Below, piece after piece: positions 11,731 to 22,109 of a DNA stretch of 64,000 bases. A model generated the notes under the pieces. The model worked only from the letters and a program-made list of their open reading frames with translations, made no database searches and was not told the origin of the DNA. The translations under genes were made by a program, and so were the position numbers. Position 1 is the first letter of the stretch. Every line of letters begins with the position of its first letter. This stretch comes from Branchiostoma lanceolatum. Taxonomy: Eukaryota; Chordata; Leptocardii; Amphioxiformes; Branchiostomatidae. The stretch covers positions 13,441,052 through 13,505,051 of the forward strand of contig NC_089740.1 in the NCBI RefSeq assembly GCF_035083965.1, read 5' to 3'.

Positions 11731-14700
11731 GGTGGCAGACCGCGGTCTGCCCTTGTACATATTTCAAAGTCCAGCCGGGCTCTTCAGCCCGGCCTGATCG
11801 TCGGGCTGGGGGCCTCGGCTGGCGGTCCCGGCCGGGTGGCAGACCGCGGTCTGCCCTTGTACATATTTCAAAGTCCAGCCGGGCTCTTCAGCCCGGCCTG
11901 AAAGTCGGGCTGGGGGCCTCGGCTTGCGGTCCCGGCCGGGTGGCAGACCGCGGACTGCTTTTGTACATATTTCAAAGTCCAGCCGGGCTCTTCAGCCCGG
12001 CCTGATCGTCGGGCTGGGGGCCTCGGCTGGCGGTCCCGGCCGGGTGGCAGACCGCGGTCTGCCCTTGTACATATTTCAAAGTCCTGCCGGGCTCTTCAGC
12101 CCGGCCTGATCGTCGGGCTGGAGGCCTTGGCTGGCGGTCCCGGCCGGGTGGCAGACCGCGGTCTGCCCTTTTACATATTTCAAAGTCCAGCCGGGCTCTT
12201 CAGCCCGGCCTGATCGTCGGGCTGGGGGCCTCGGCTGGCGGTCCCGGCCGGGTGGCAGACCGCTCTGCTTTTGTACATATTTCAAAGTCCAGCCGGGCTC
12301 TTCAGCCCGGCCTGATCGTCGGGCTGGGGGCCTCAGCTGGCGGTCCCGGCCGGGTGGCAGACTGCTGTCTGCTCTTGTACATATTTCAAAGTCCTGCCGG
12401 GCTCTTCAGCCCGGCCTGATCGTCGGGCTGGGGGCCTCGGCTGGCGGTCCCGGCCGGGTGGCAGACCGCTGTCTGCTCTTGTACATATTTCAAAGTCCAG
12501 CCGGGCTCTTCAGCCCGGCCTGATCGTCGGGCTGGGGGCCTCGGCTGGCGGTCCCGGCCGGGTGGCAGACCGCGGTCTGCCCTTGTACATATTTCAAAGT
12601 CCAGCCGGGCTCTTCAGCCCGGCCTGATCGTCGGGCTGGGGGCCTCGGCTGGCGGTCCCGGCCGGGTGGCAGACCGCGGTCTGCCCTTGTACATATTTCA
12701 CTGGCGGTCCCGGCCGGGTGGCAGACCGCGGTCTGCCCTTGTACATATTTCAAAGTCCAGCCGGGCTCTTCAGCCCGGCCTGATCGTCGGGCTGGGGGCC
12801 TCGGCTGGCTGTCCCGGCCGGGTGGCAGACCGCGGTCTGCCCTTGTACATATTTCAAAGTCCAGCCGGGCTCTTCAGCCCGGCCTGATCGTCGGGCTGGG
12901 GGCCTCGGCTGGCGGTCCCGGCCGGGTGGCAGACCGCGGTCTGCTTTTGTACATATTTCAAAGTCCAGCCGGGCTCTTCAGCCCTGCCGGATCGTCGGGC
13001 TGGGGGCCTCGGCTGGCGGTCCCGGCCGGGTGGCAGACCGCGGTCTGCCCTTGTACATATTTCAAAGTCCAGCCGGGCTCTTCAGCCCGGCCTGATCGTC
13101 GGGCTGGGGGCCTCGGCTGGCGGTCCCGGCCGGGTGGCAGACCGCGGTCTGCCCTTGTACATATTTCAAAGTCCAGCCGGGCTCTTCAGCCCGGCCTGAT
13201 CGTCGGGCTGGGGGCCTCGGCTGGCGGTCCCGGCCGGGTGGCAGACCGCGGTCTGCCCTTGTACATATTTCAAAGTCCAGCCGGGCTCTTCAGCCCGGCC
13301 TGATCGTCGGGCTGGGGGCCTCGGCTGGCGGTCCCGGCCGGGTGGCAGACCGCGGTCTGCCCTTGTACATATTTCAAAGTCCAGCCGGGCTCTTCAGCCC
13401 GGCCTGATCGTCGGGCTGGGGGCCTCGGCTGGCGGTCCCGGCCGGGTGGCAGACCGCGGTCTGCCCTTGTACATATTTCAAAGTCCAGCCGGGCTCTTCA
13501 GCCCGGCCTGATCGTCGGGCTGGGGGCCTCGGCTGGCGATCCCGGCCGGGTGGCAGACCGCGGTCTGCCCTTGTACATATTTCAAAGTCCAGCCGGGCTC
13601 TTCAGCCCGGCCTGATCGTCGGGCTGGGGGCCTCGGCTGGCGATCCCGGCCGGGTGGCAGACCGCGGTCTGCCCTTGTACATATTTCAAAGTCCAGCCGG
13701 GCTCTTCGGCCCGGCCTGATCGTCGGGCTGGGGGCCTCGGCTGGCGGTCCCGGCCGGGTGGCAGACCGCGGTCTGCCCTTGTACATATTTCAAAGTCCAG
13801 CCGGGCTCTTCGGCCCGGCCTGATCGTCGGGCTGGGGGCCTCGGCTGGCGGTCCCGGCCGGGTGGCAGACCGCTGTCTGCTCTTGCACATATTTCAAAGT
13901 CCAGCCGGGCTCTTCGGCCCGGCCTGATCGTCGGGCTGGGGGCCTCGGCTGGCGGTCCCGGCCGGGTGGCAGACCGCGGTCTGCTCTTGTACATATTTCA
14001 AAGTCCAGCCGGGCTCTTCAGCCCGGCCTGATCGTCGGGCTGGGGGCCTCGGCTGGCGGTCCCGGCCGGGTGGCAGACCGCGGTCTGCCCTTGTACATAT
14101 TTCAAAGTCCAGCCGGGCTCTTCAGCCCGGCCTGATCGTCGGGCTGGGGGCCTCGGCTGGCGGTCCCGGCCGGATGGCAGACCGCGGTCTGCCCTTGTAC
14201 ATATTTCAAAGTCCAGCCGGGCTCTTCAGCCCGGCCTGATCGTCGGGCTGGGGGCCTCGGCTGGCGGTCCCGGCCGGGTGGCAGACCGCGGTCTGCCCTT
14301 GTACATATTTCAAAGTCCAGCCGGGCTCTTCAGCCCGGCCTGATCGTCGGGCTGGGGGCCTCGGCTGGCGATCCCGGCCGGATGGCAGACCGCGGTCTGC
14401 CCTTGTACATATTTCAAAGTCCAGCCGGGCTCTTCAGCCCGGCCTGATCGTCGGGCTGGGGGCCTCGGCTGGCGGTCCCGGCCGAATGGCAGACCGCGGT
14501 CTGCCCTTGTACATATTTCAAAGTCCAGCCGGGCTCTTCGGCCCGGCCTGATCGTCGGGCTGGGGGCCTCGGCTGGCGGTCCCGGCCGGGTGGCAGACCG
14601 CGGTCTGCCCTTGTACATATTTCAAAGTCCAGCCGGGCTCTTCGGCCCGGCCTGATCGTCGGGCTGGGGGCCTCGGCTGGCGGTCCCGGCCGGGTGGCAG

Positions 14701-17700
14701 ACCGCGGTCTGCCCTTGTACATATTTCAAAGTCCAGCCGGGCTCTTCAGCCCGGCCTGAAAGTCGGGCTGGGGGCCTCGGCTGGCGGTCCCGGCCGGGTG
14801 GCAGACCGCGGACTGCTTTTGTACATATTTCAAAGTCCAGCCGGGCTCTTCAGCCCGGCCTGATCGTCGGGCTGGGGGCCTCGGCTGGCGGTCCCGGCCG
14901 GGTGGCAGACCGCGGTCTGCCCTTGTACATATTTCAAAGTCCAGCCGGGCTCTCTAGCCCGGCCTGATCGTCGGGCTGGGGGCCTCGGCTGGCGGTCCCG
15001 GCCGGGTGGCAGACCGCGGTCTGCCCTTGTACATATTTCAAAGTCCAGCCGGGCTCTTCAGCCCGGCCTGATCGTCGGGCTGGGGGCCTCGGCTGGCGGT
15101 CCCGGCCGGGTGGCAGACCGCGGTCTGCCCTTGTACATATTTCAAAGTCCAGCCGGGCTCTTCAGCCCGGCCTGATCGTCGGGCTGGGGGCCTCGGCTGG
15201 CGGTCCCGGCCGGGTGGCAGACCGCGGTCTGCCCTTGTACATATTTCAAAGTCCAGCCGGGCTCTTTAGCCCGGCCTGATCGTCGGGCTGGGGGCCTCGG
15301 CTGGCGGTCCCGGCCGGGTGGCAGACCGCGGTCTGCCCTTGTACATATTTCAAAGTCCAGCCGGGCTCTTCAGCCCGGCCTGATCGTCGGGCTGGGGGCC
15401 TCGGCTGGCGGTCCCGGCCGGGTGGCAGACCGCGGTCTGCTTTTGTACATATTTCAAAGTCCAGCCGGGCTCTTCAGCCCGGCCTGATCGTCGGGCTGGG
15501 GGCCTCGGCTGGCGGTCCCGGCCGGGTGGCAGACCGCGGTCTGCCCTTGTACATATTTCAAAGTCCAGCCGGGCTCTTCAGCCCGGCCTGATCGTCGGGC
15601 TGGGGGCCTCGGCTGGCGGTCCCGGCCGGGTGGCAGACCGCGGTCTGCCCTTGTACATATTTCAAAGTCCAGCCGGGCTCTTCAGCCCGGCCTGATCGTC
15701 GGGCTGGGGGCCTCGGCTGGCGGTCCCGGCCGGGTGGCAGACCGCGGTCTGCTCTTGTACATATTTCAAAGTCCAGCCGGGCTCTTCAGCCCGGCCTGAT
15801 CGTCGGGCTGGGGGCCTCGGCTGGCGGTCCCGGCCGGGTGGCAGACCGCGGTCTGCCCTTGTACATATTTCAAAGTCCAGCCGGGCTCTTCAGCCCGGCC
15901 TGATCGTCGGGCTGGGGGCCTCGGCTGGCGGTCCCGGCCGGGTGGCAGACCGCGGTCTGCCCTTGTACATATTTCAAAGTCCAGCCGGGCTCTTCAGCCC
16001 GGCCTGATCGTCGGGCTGGGGGCCTCGGCTGGCGGTCCCGGCCGGGTGGCAGACCGCGGTCTGCCCTTGTACATATTTCAAAGTCCAGCCGGGCTCTTCA
16101 GCCCGGCCTGATCGTCGGGCTGGGGGCCTCGGCTGGCGGTCCCGGCCGGGTGGCAGACCGCGGTCTGCCCTTGTACATATTTCAAAGTCCAGCCGGGCTC
16201 TTCAGCCCGGCCTGATCGTCGGGCTGGGGGCCTCGGCTGGCGGTCCCGGCCGGGTGGCAGACCGCGGTCTGCCCTTGTACATATTTCAAAGTCCAGCCGG
16301 GCTCTTCAGCCCGGCCTGATCGTCGGGCTGGGGGCCTCGGCTGGCGGTCCCGGCCGGGTGGCAGACCGCGGTCTGCCCTTGTACATATTTCAAAGTCCAG
16401 CCGGGCTCTTCAGCCCGGCCTGATCGTCGGGCTGGGGGCCTCGGCTGGCGATCCCGGCCGGGTGGCAGACCGCGGTCTGCCCTTGTACATATTTCAAAGT
16501 CCAGCCGGGCTCTTCAGCCCGGCCTGATCGTCGGGCTGGGGGCCTCGGCTGGCGGTCCCGGCCGAATGGCAGACCGCGGTCTGCCCTTTTACATATTTCA
16601 AAGTCCAGCCGGGCTCTTCGGCCCGGCCTGATCGTCGGGCTGGGGGCCTCGGCTGGCGGTCCCGGCCGGGTGGCAGACCGCGGTCTGCCCTTGTACATAT
16701 TTCAAAGTCCAGCCGGGCTCTTCGGCCCGGCCTGATCGTCGGGCTGGGGGCCTCGGCTGGCGGTCCCGGCCGGGTGGCAGACCGCTGTCTGCTCTTGTAC
16801 ATATTTCAAAGTCCAGCCGGGCTCTTCAGCCCGGCCTGATCGTCGGGCTGGGGGCCTCGGCTGGCGGTCCCGGCCGGGTGGCAGACCGCGGTCTGCCCTT
16901 GTACATATTTCAAAGTCCAGCCGGGCTCTTCAGCCCGGCCTGATCGTCGGGCTGGGGGCCTCGGCTGGCGATCCCGGCCGGGTGGCAGACCGCGGTCTGC
17001 CCTTGTACATATTTCAAAGTCCAGCCGGGCTCTTCAGCCCGGCCTGATCGTCGGGCTGGGGGCCTCGGCTGGCGGTCCCGGCCGAATGGCAGACCGCGGT
17101 CTGCCCTTGTACATATTTCAAAGTCCAGCCGGGCTCTTCGGCCCGGCCTGATCGTCGGGCTGGGGGCCTCGGCTGGCGGTCCCGGCCGGGTGGCAGACCG
17201 CGGTCTGCCCTTGTACATATTTCAAAGTCCAGCCGGGCTCTTCGGCCCGGCCTGATCGTCGGGCTGGGGGCCTCGGCTGGCGGTCCCGGCCGGGTGGCAG
17301 ACCGCTGTCTGCTCTTGTACATATTTCAAAGTCCAGCCGGGCTCTTCAGCCCGGCCTGATCGTCGGGCTGGGGGCCTCGGCTGGCGGTCCCGGCCGGGTG
17401 GCAGACCGCGGTCTGCTCTTGTACATATTTCAAAGTCCAGCCGGGCTCTTCAGCCCGGCCTGATCGTCGGGCTGGGGGCCTCGGCTGGCGGTCCCGGCCG
17501 GGTGGCAGACCGCGGTCTGCCCTTGTACATATTTCAAAGTCCAGCCGGGCTCTTCAGCCCGGCCTGATCGTCGGGCTGGGGGCCTCGGCTGGCGGTCCCG
17601 GCCGGATGGCAGACCGCGGTCTGCCCTTGTACATATTTCAAAGTCCAGCCGGGCTCTTCAGCCCGGCCTGATCGTCGGGCTGGGGGCCTCGGCTGGCGGT

Positions 17701-18342
17701 CCCGGCCGGGTGGCAGACCGCGGTCTGCCCTTGTACATATTTCAAAGTCCAGCCGGGCTCTTCAGCCCGGCCTGATCGTCGGGCTGGGGGCCTCGGCTGG
17801 CGATCCCGGCCGGGTGGCAGACCGCGGTCTGCCCTTGTACATATTTCAAAGTCCAGCCGGGCTCTTCAGCCCGGCCTGATCGTCGGGCTGGGGGCCTCGG
17901 CTGGCGGTCCCGGCCGAATGGCAGACCGCGGTCTGCCCTTGTACATATTTCAAAGTCCAGCCGGGCTCTTCGGCCCGGCCTGATCGTCGGGCTGGGGGCC
18001 TCGGCTGGCGGTCCCGGCCGGGTGGCAGACCGCGGTCTGCCCTTGTACATATTTCAAAGTCCAGCCGGGCTCTTCGGCCCGGCCTGATCGTCGGGCTGGG
18101 GGCCTCGGCTGGCGGTCCCGGCCGGGTGGCAGACCGCGGTCTGCCCTTGTACATATTTCAAAGTCCAGCCGGGCTCTTCAGCCCGGCCTGATCGTCGGGC
18201 TGGGGGCCTCGGCTGGCGGTCCCGGCCGGTCGGCAGACCGCGGTCTGCCCATGTACATATTTCAAAGTCCAGCCGGGCTCTTCAGCCCGGCCTGATCGTC
18301 GGGCTGGGGGCCTCGGCTGGCGGTCCCGGCCGGGTGGCAGAC

Positions 18343-18446
18343 CGCGGTCTGCCCTTGAACATATTTCAAAGTCCAACCAGGCTTCAGCCTGGCCTAATCG
18401 TCGGGCTGGGGGCTTTGGCTGGCAGTCCCGGCCGGGGTGGCAGATA
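18343..18446. repeat. Degenerate right-edge satellite unit
   Basis: The last unit is the most diverged: the hairpin has become CCAGGC-TTCA-GCCTGG, the later part reads ggctttggctggcagtcccg, and the array then stops at ggtggcagat before AT-rich DNA. Array edges usually escape homogenisation. The left edge at 4346, by contrast, is abrupt and begins with a standard unit. Confidence 0.9.
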
Positions 18447-19480
18447 GAAAATTTTTCTCCCTTTCTTTAATAAACTAACATTAAGAGAAACTTTCTAAGA
18501 GATATTACTGAAAAAAAGAAGATTTTTAACTCGTTGAGAAAGAGTTGTTTAGGACCAGTCATACTATGTTTAAATGTGTAAGTCATTCGAATAAACAAAA
18601 TAGTTAATGGAGATATGAGGTCTCCGAACGCAAATCTTGTTGAGACATGAAATGATCTTCTGACCATATTGCACTGATTGACTACTTTATTAGGGTGTGG
18701 AATGAATGGATGATAACGCTTTGATATATAACCAGACAATGAATTGTACCTGTCAACAGTTCTAAGGGGTATGAATATTTTATTGATGATTAAAAGTGGT
18801 ATTTCCAAGTTTTTGCACAAGGTATAATTGCAACATGCAACATTATCCAGAAACAGTATACGGTGCGGTACTATACAAGATGATAATGAGCACAACTGGA
18901 TCAAGTTAGTTGAATAAAGATTATGGAATACAATTCCAGCTTTCTTGGTTTGATTTCGTTGTTTGAAGCAGTGGAAGACGAGGTGTCCCCATTTTTCTGT
19001 AATGAGTAGCTTTCGTGAGGTTAACAAAACGTTTTGGTGGCTTATTTTCAGTTCATTAAAGGGGCAGTTTTATATGAAAGGCATTTATTCATTTGTATCC
19101 TTAGCTGTAGCAAGATAGACTGATGATTCTGGTTGAGTCCAGTATTGCTTCCCCTTACATGGCTTTGAAGTCGCAGAATCTTTCAACGACTAATGTATTG
19201 AATCTCATTACTATTTTGGTGAAAATAATCATTTATTTTTTCATTGGTTTGGCTGTTTTGCACGCACAGCCAGGGCTGACTTACTAGCCTGAGGCTATCA
19301 CAAAGGGCTCGCCCTGCTGACAAAGGCAAGACATTACAATAATGGACAGCATAATGAGCTGTAACAATATTCAAAATATATGTACATATTGAAAACTATG
19401 TCAAGTGGTTGTAATTGAGTGTGTAAAAAGTAAAGGTAAAGGTAGCCATGGTGTTTGAGAAAGTTTGATAACGATTTCCG
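18447..19480. other. AT-rich DNA, no supported gene
   Basis: Sequence composition changes sharply at the satellite edge. The only long open frame is 186 codons on the minus strand (18467-19027); its translation is rich in I, L, F, S and N and matches no family I know, so it is not called. No RNA gene or clear transposon end was seen. Confidence 0.4.
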
Positions 19481-20450
19481 GACATATACGCGTACGCCTC
19501 AGAAACAAATGCTATGAATATGGAATTATGACTTTTTAAACTCGTGACGTTCCTTGAGGATAGTACAGATTTGTCATATCTAAAACATAATCTCTGTCAG
19601 GCTGTATTCGGTTATGTCACAATAAAGTGGAACAGTTGAAATCCCTGTTTCCTTCCCGTCTTTGCGACCTTCTTTCATTCCATAGTTATAGTTACCTTTA
19701 TGCATGAGTCATTAATACAGTGTAAATCAACAATACCCAACTTCGAAGTACCATATCTAACCGGTAGGAGAGGTTATAAAAACGTGTCGTTTGGGTATGT
19801 CTGAAAAATGAAATGGAACCATCTAGATAAAGAATGGAAGAAAAGAATACGATATTGGTCAAGACAACTTTTGTAAGCAAATGGCTTTAGCAGATTTTTT
19901 TTTAAAATTCGCAACATTAACTGAAGAATGGAAAATCGAACCATTTCAAGTCGAGAAAGAAAAGAAGAGAGTAAGATATTGGGCCTTAAAAGTTTGTTTT
20001 GTTAAGACCTTCAAAATAATTTTGAACCTTGTTAAAATTAACCTTTAATAGATTTAAACAGAAATGTTGATAAGAAAATTGACGCTAACAAACGATTGGT
20101 GTAAAACGATTCAAGCCGTTAAGCAAGAAGGTTGGAAAGGCAAAGGGATGGATGTTCTAACCTTTGACTTGCACGTTGGAAAGGTCGGCTTATTAACAAT
20201 GTTCCTGTCTCAAGTGGCCTGTAAATAATGATAGATGCATATTGGAGCGGCTCTGTAAGAACCTTCTGTATTGCTGTTACCAGGGAGTCGAATCATCAAA
20301 ATGCGACAGTCATGACAAATGTACTCTCCAAGCAGAGGTTGTGACCTTTGTATCATGTATCCAGTTTTTTTGTCCGCTCCCCCGCATGCCCATTTGATCG
20401 AGACGTTTGCTAAGTATTCTGTCAACTTTCATATATTAAGTACTGAAGGG
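19481..20450. repeat. Segmental duplicate (copy A) of 36.0-36.8 kb
   Basis: Shares colinear blocks with 36010-36830: ctatgaatatggaat, ggttatgtcacaataaagtgga, catagttatagttaccttta, tttgacttgcacgttggaaa, tcggcttattaac, cgaatcatcaaaatgc, cagtcatgacaaatg and gtcaactttcata. Similarity is patchy with indels. Its partner lies just downstream of the repeat-protein gene, so this stretch may be the 3' flank of a lost copy of the same gene. Confidence 0.75.
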
Positions 20451-20717
20451 AGTGCCAGATCACTGTTGTATAAACTTTAATAAAAGAAGAGAGAGAATAG
20501 GATATTGATGATCTGGCCGAAACAAGAGGCCGGTTTATTTCAAACGTTTCACACTTGAGTACTAGTAGATTGTAAATGATGTCAGTTGTACGCAAGGATT
20601 AAGTACAAGCGAGTTGTCCCTTGATTGGTGTTTCCTTACAGAGATATTTCTGTCCCCGGATCCATAAAATGACGACGTCAACCCCGAGCTTGACCATGGC
20701 GAACAGCAGCTGCCTTT

Positions 20718-20797
20718 GTCCGACCTGTCCTCCCTGGCCCTACCCTTACCGGTCACACAAATTACTTTTCTGATTGTTCCGAGATCCATACAGCATT
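20718..20797 (+). pseudogene. Exon fragment paralogous to the NPEN-repeat gene's last exon, cut by an LTR element
   Basis: The frame from 20718 gives GHTNYFSDCSEIHTA, against GRTNCFSDCSEIHTA at 35550-35600. Over the last 43 bases I count 8 differences, all transitions, six of them synonymous and two amino-acid changing (H/R, Y/C). That pattern indicates a protein-coding history. The reading frame is interrupted after GCATT by the LTR of the retrotransposon; it could continue after 27916 (frame ...TLRFDS, compare ...AMFTDV). Upstream of 20718 the same frame has stops, so the rest of the paralogue is decayed or spliced differently. Confidence 0.65.
20794..20797. repeat. Left target-site duplication CATT
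   Basis: CATT directly precedes the left LTR and is repeated directly after the right LTR (27917-27920). A 4-bp duplication fits Ty3/Gypsy integrases (4-6 bp). Confidence 0.85.
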
Positions 20798-21230
20798 TGT
20801 AAGGAAATAGCAGAGAGAGGTCCTTCGATGGAAAGTGAAGACAGACTCCAGTTGTTGTCGTGGCCGTTGGGAAATATCTTTATTCCAAGTCACTCTGCAT
20901 GTCCTCTCCTCTCTATCCTTAATCCCAGTCTGTCTTACTTAACACACTCTGTTACTCATTTTATATGTTTCACAATCTACATCTACATCTTCCCTGACAG
21001 ACTGAGTCACAAGATAAATCACACAAAGGTACATGATGAAGGAAGTAGCCAGTCTCAGGGGGAGTGGACAACCTTGTGCCGAGTTGCACGGCCTCGCACA
21101 GCCTTAGTCATACTGCCTTGTGCCGCCTTGCTCTGCCTTAGTCATACTCCATGTCCATTTCTCAGTAATCTAAGGAATTCCTCTACCTACACACATCTGC
21201 TTATACATACTTGATATGCACTATATTACA
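20798..21230 (-). repeat. 3' LTR
   Basis: 433 bp, TGTAAGG at the left and TATTACA at the right on the plus strand. In transcript sense it contains TGACTCA (plus 21003-21009, an AP-1-type site), TATAAAA (plus 20959-20965) and AATAAA (plus 20879-20884) in that order, a plausible U3-R layout. It matches the other LTR except at 21187. Confidence 0.95.
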
Positions 21231-21239
21231 TCCCCCTGG
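21231..21239 (-). promoter_or_regulatory. Polypurine tract
   Basis: CCAGGGGGA on the minus strand lies immediately upstream of the 3' LTR, where plus-strand DNA synthesis is primed in LTR elements. Short but correctly placed. Confidence 0.6.
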
Positions 21240-22109
21240 TTTGAAGAAATGCGTCCTCGCATTGAGGAATTTTGAAGTCACGGCGATTTTTACACAGGAG
21301 TGAACAGAAAAGCCACATTTTTTTTTTGAATAGTATGAAATATTAGTACTATATACGCATTACATTAATGGTATCAAACTTTGACGATACATAACGTGAT
21401 ACTCGTACAATGTATGCCTCAAATTTCTCAACGTATTAGATCATTAGTTTCGAACAGATTCAATAAACAAAGAGTCAAAGAGTTCGTAGTAAACATGCAT
21501 CTCCCGGCGGCGTCGATCGGTGGCTGTCTGCCGTCTGCCGATCGTCGTCACGTGGATGTCCGTCTGCGCTGACGTCTCCGGTTTCTCGTCTCTGGTGCGC
21601 GGTCAGTCCGCTGTCAGATGACTTCTACCTGCATGCTCCCCATGGGCGCTGCGTCCTGCCTCTGCCGGATGGCTGCTGACGTCACTGTGAAGATCAGGCT
21701 GCAGGTCCGTGGGTGTGTCCGTCGGCGGGTGCCTATGGTGGCCTCTCATCCGCCGTCAGGGTCACATTACGCTGTAAGGTAGAGAGAACGGACAACCTGG
21801 CCACACGCTATCCTACTACTAGGTTTCACATTTCTACATACTTCATCATTTCACTAATTAGATATCTTACCTATCCTCAGCTAAGCCCTGGGGGTTAGGA
21901 TTTAACTGACTTCGCTATCAGCTGAGCCTTCATGACGCCCAAACGTCACCGCTAACCGGCCACGCCGCCCGATTGTTTGGCTTTCCACAGACGTCATCCA
22001 GCAGTCAGCTCCTCCCCCCTCTGACTTACAGACCCGCCCGTACATTTATTACCTGGCTTATAGCAATAAGATAATAATGAGCGGAAAACACAATGTCGTT
22101 GTTTCATCT
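21240..22109 (-). other. Non-coding 3' region of the LTR element
   Basis: Between the pol stop and the polypurine tract there is about 870 bp without a convincing frame. It has no env-like frame. It contains a GC-rich stretch (21490-21740) with repeated ctgtctgccgtctgcc-type words and an AT-rich start. Confidence 0.6.

Larger units (their letters stand above)
4346..18446. repeat. 104-bp CpG-rich satellite array with half-units
   Basis: About 135 head-to-tail copies of a 104-bp unit; phase was checked at GGTGGCAGAC (4351, 4455, ...). My count of the common unit is 72 G+C of 104 (69 percent) and 10 CpG. Each unit contains a perfect 18-bp palindrome GGCAGACCGCGGTCTGCC and a hairpin GCCGGGCTCTTCAGCCCGGC (8-bp stem, 4-base loop). 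Most copies differ at only a few positions: tcttcAgcc/tcttcGgcc, ccgGGtgg/ccgAAtgg, cgcGgtc/cgcTgtc, tgATCgtc/tgAAAgtc. Seven units are exactly half length. Open frames of 73-125 codons recur on both strands only because the unit lacks stops in some frames; they are not genes. Confidence 0.97.

Noticed and set aside
4332-18376. Dozens of 69-125-codon open frames on both strands of the satellite (for example ...LPLYIFQSPAGLFSPA and ...SATRPGPPAEAPSPTIRPG)
   Set aside because: They follow from a 104-bp repeat with few stop codons; 104 is not a multiple of three, so each frame rotates through the unit and ends at the same place. No start context, no independent homology.
4346-18446. CRISPR array
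   Set aside because: Units are contiguous copies of one sequence with no unique spacers, and the window is animal DNA.
18467-19027. 186-codon minus-strand open frame
   Set aside because: Low-information composition in AT-rich DNA and no recognised motif; could be chance.
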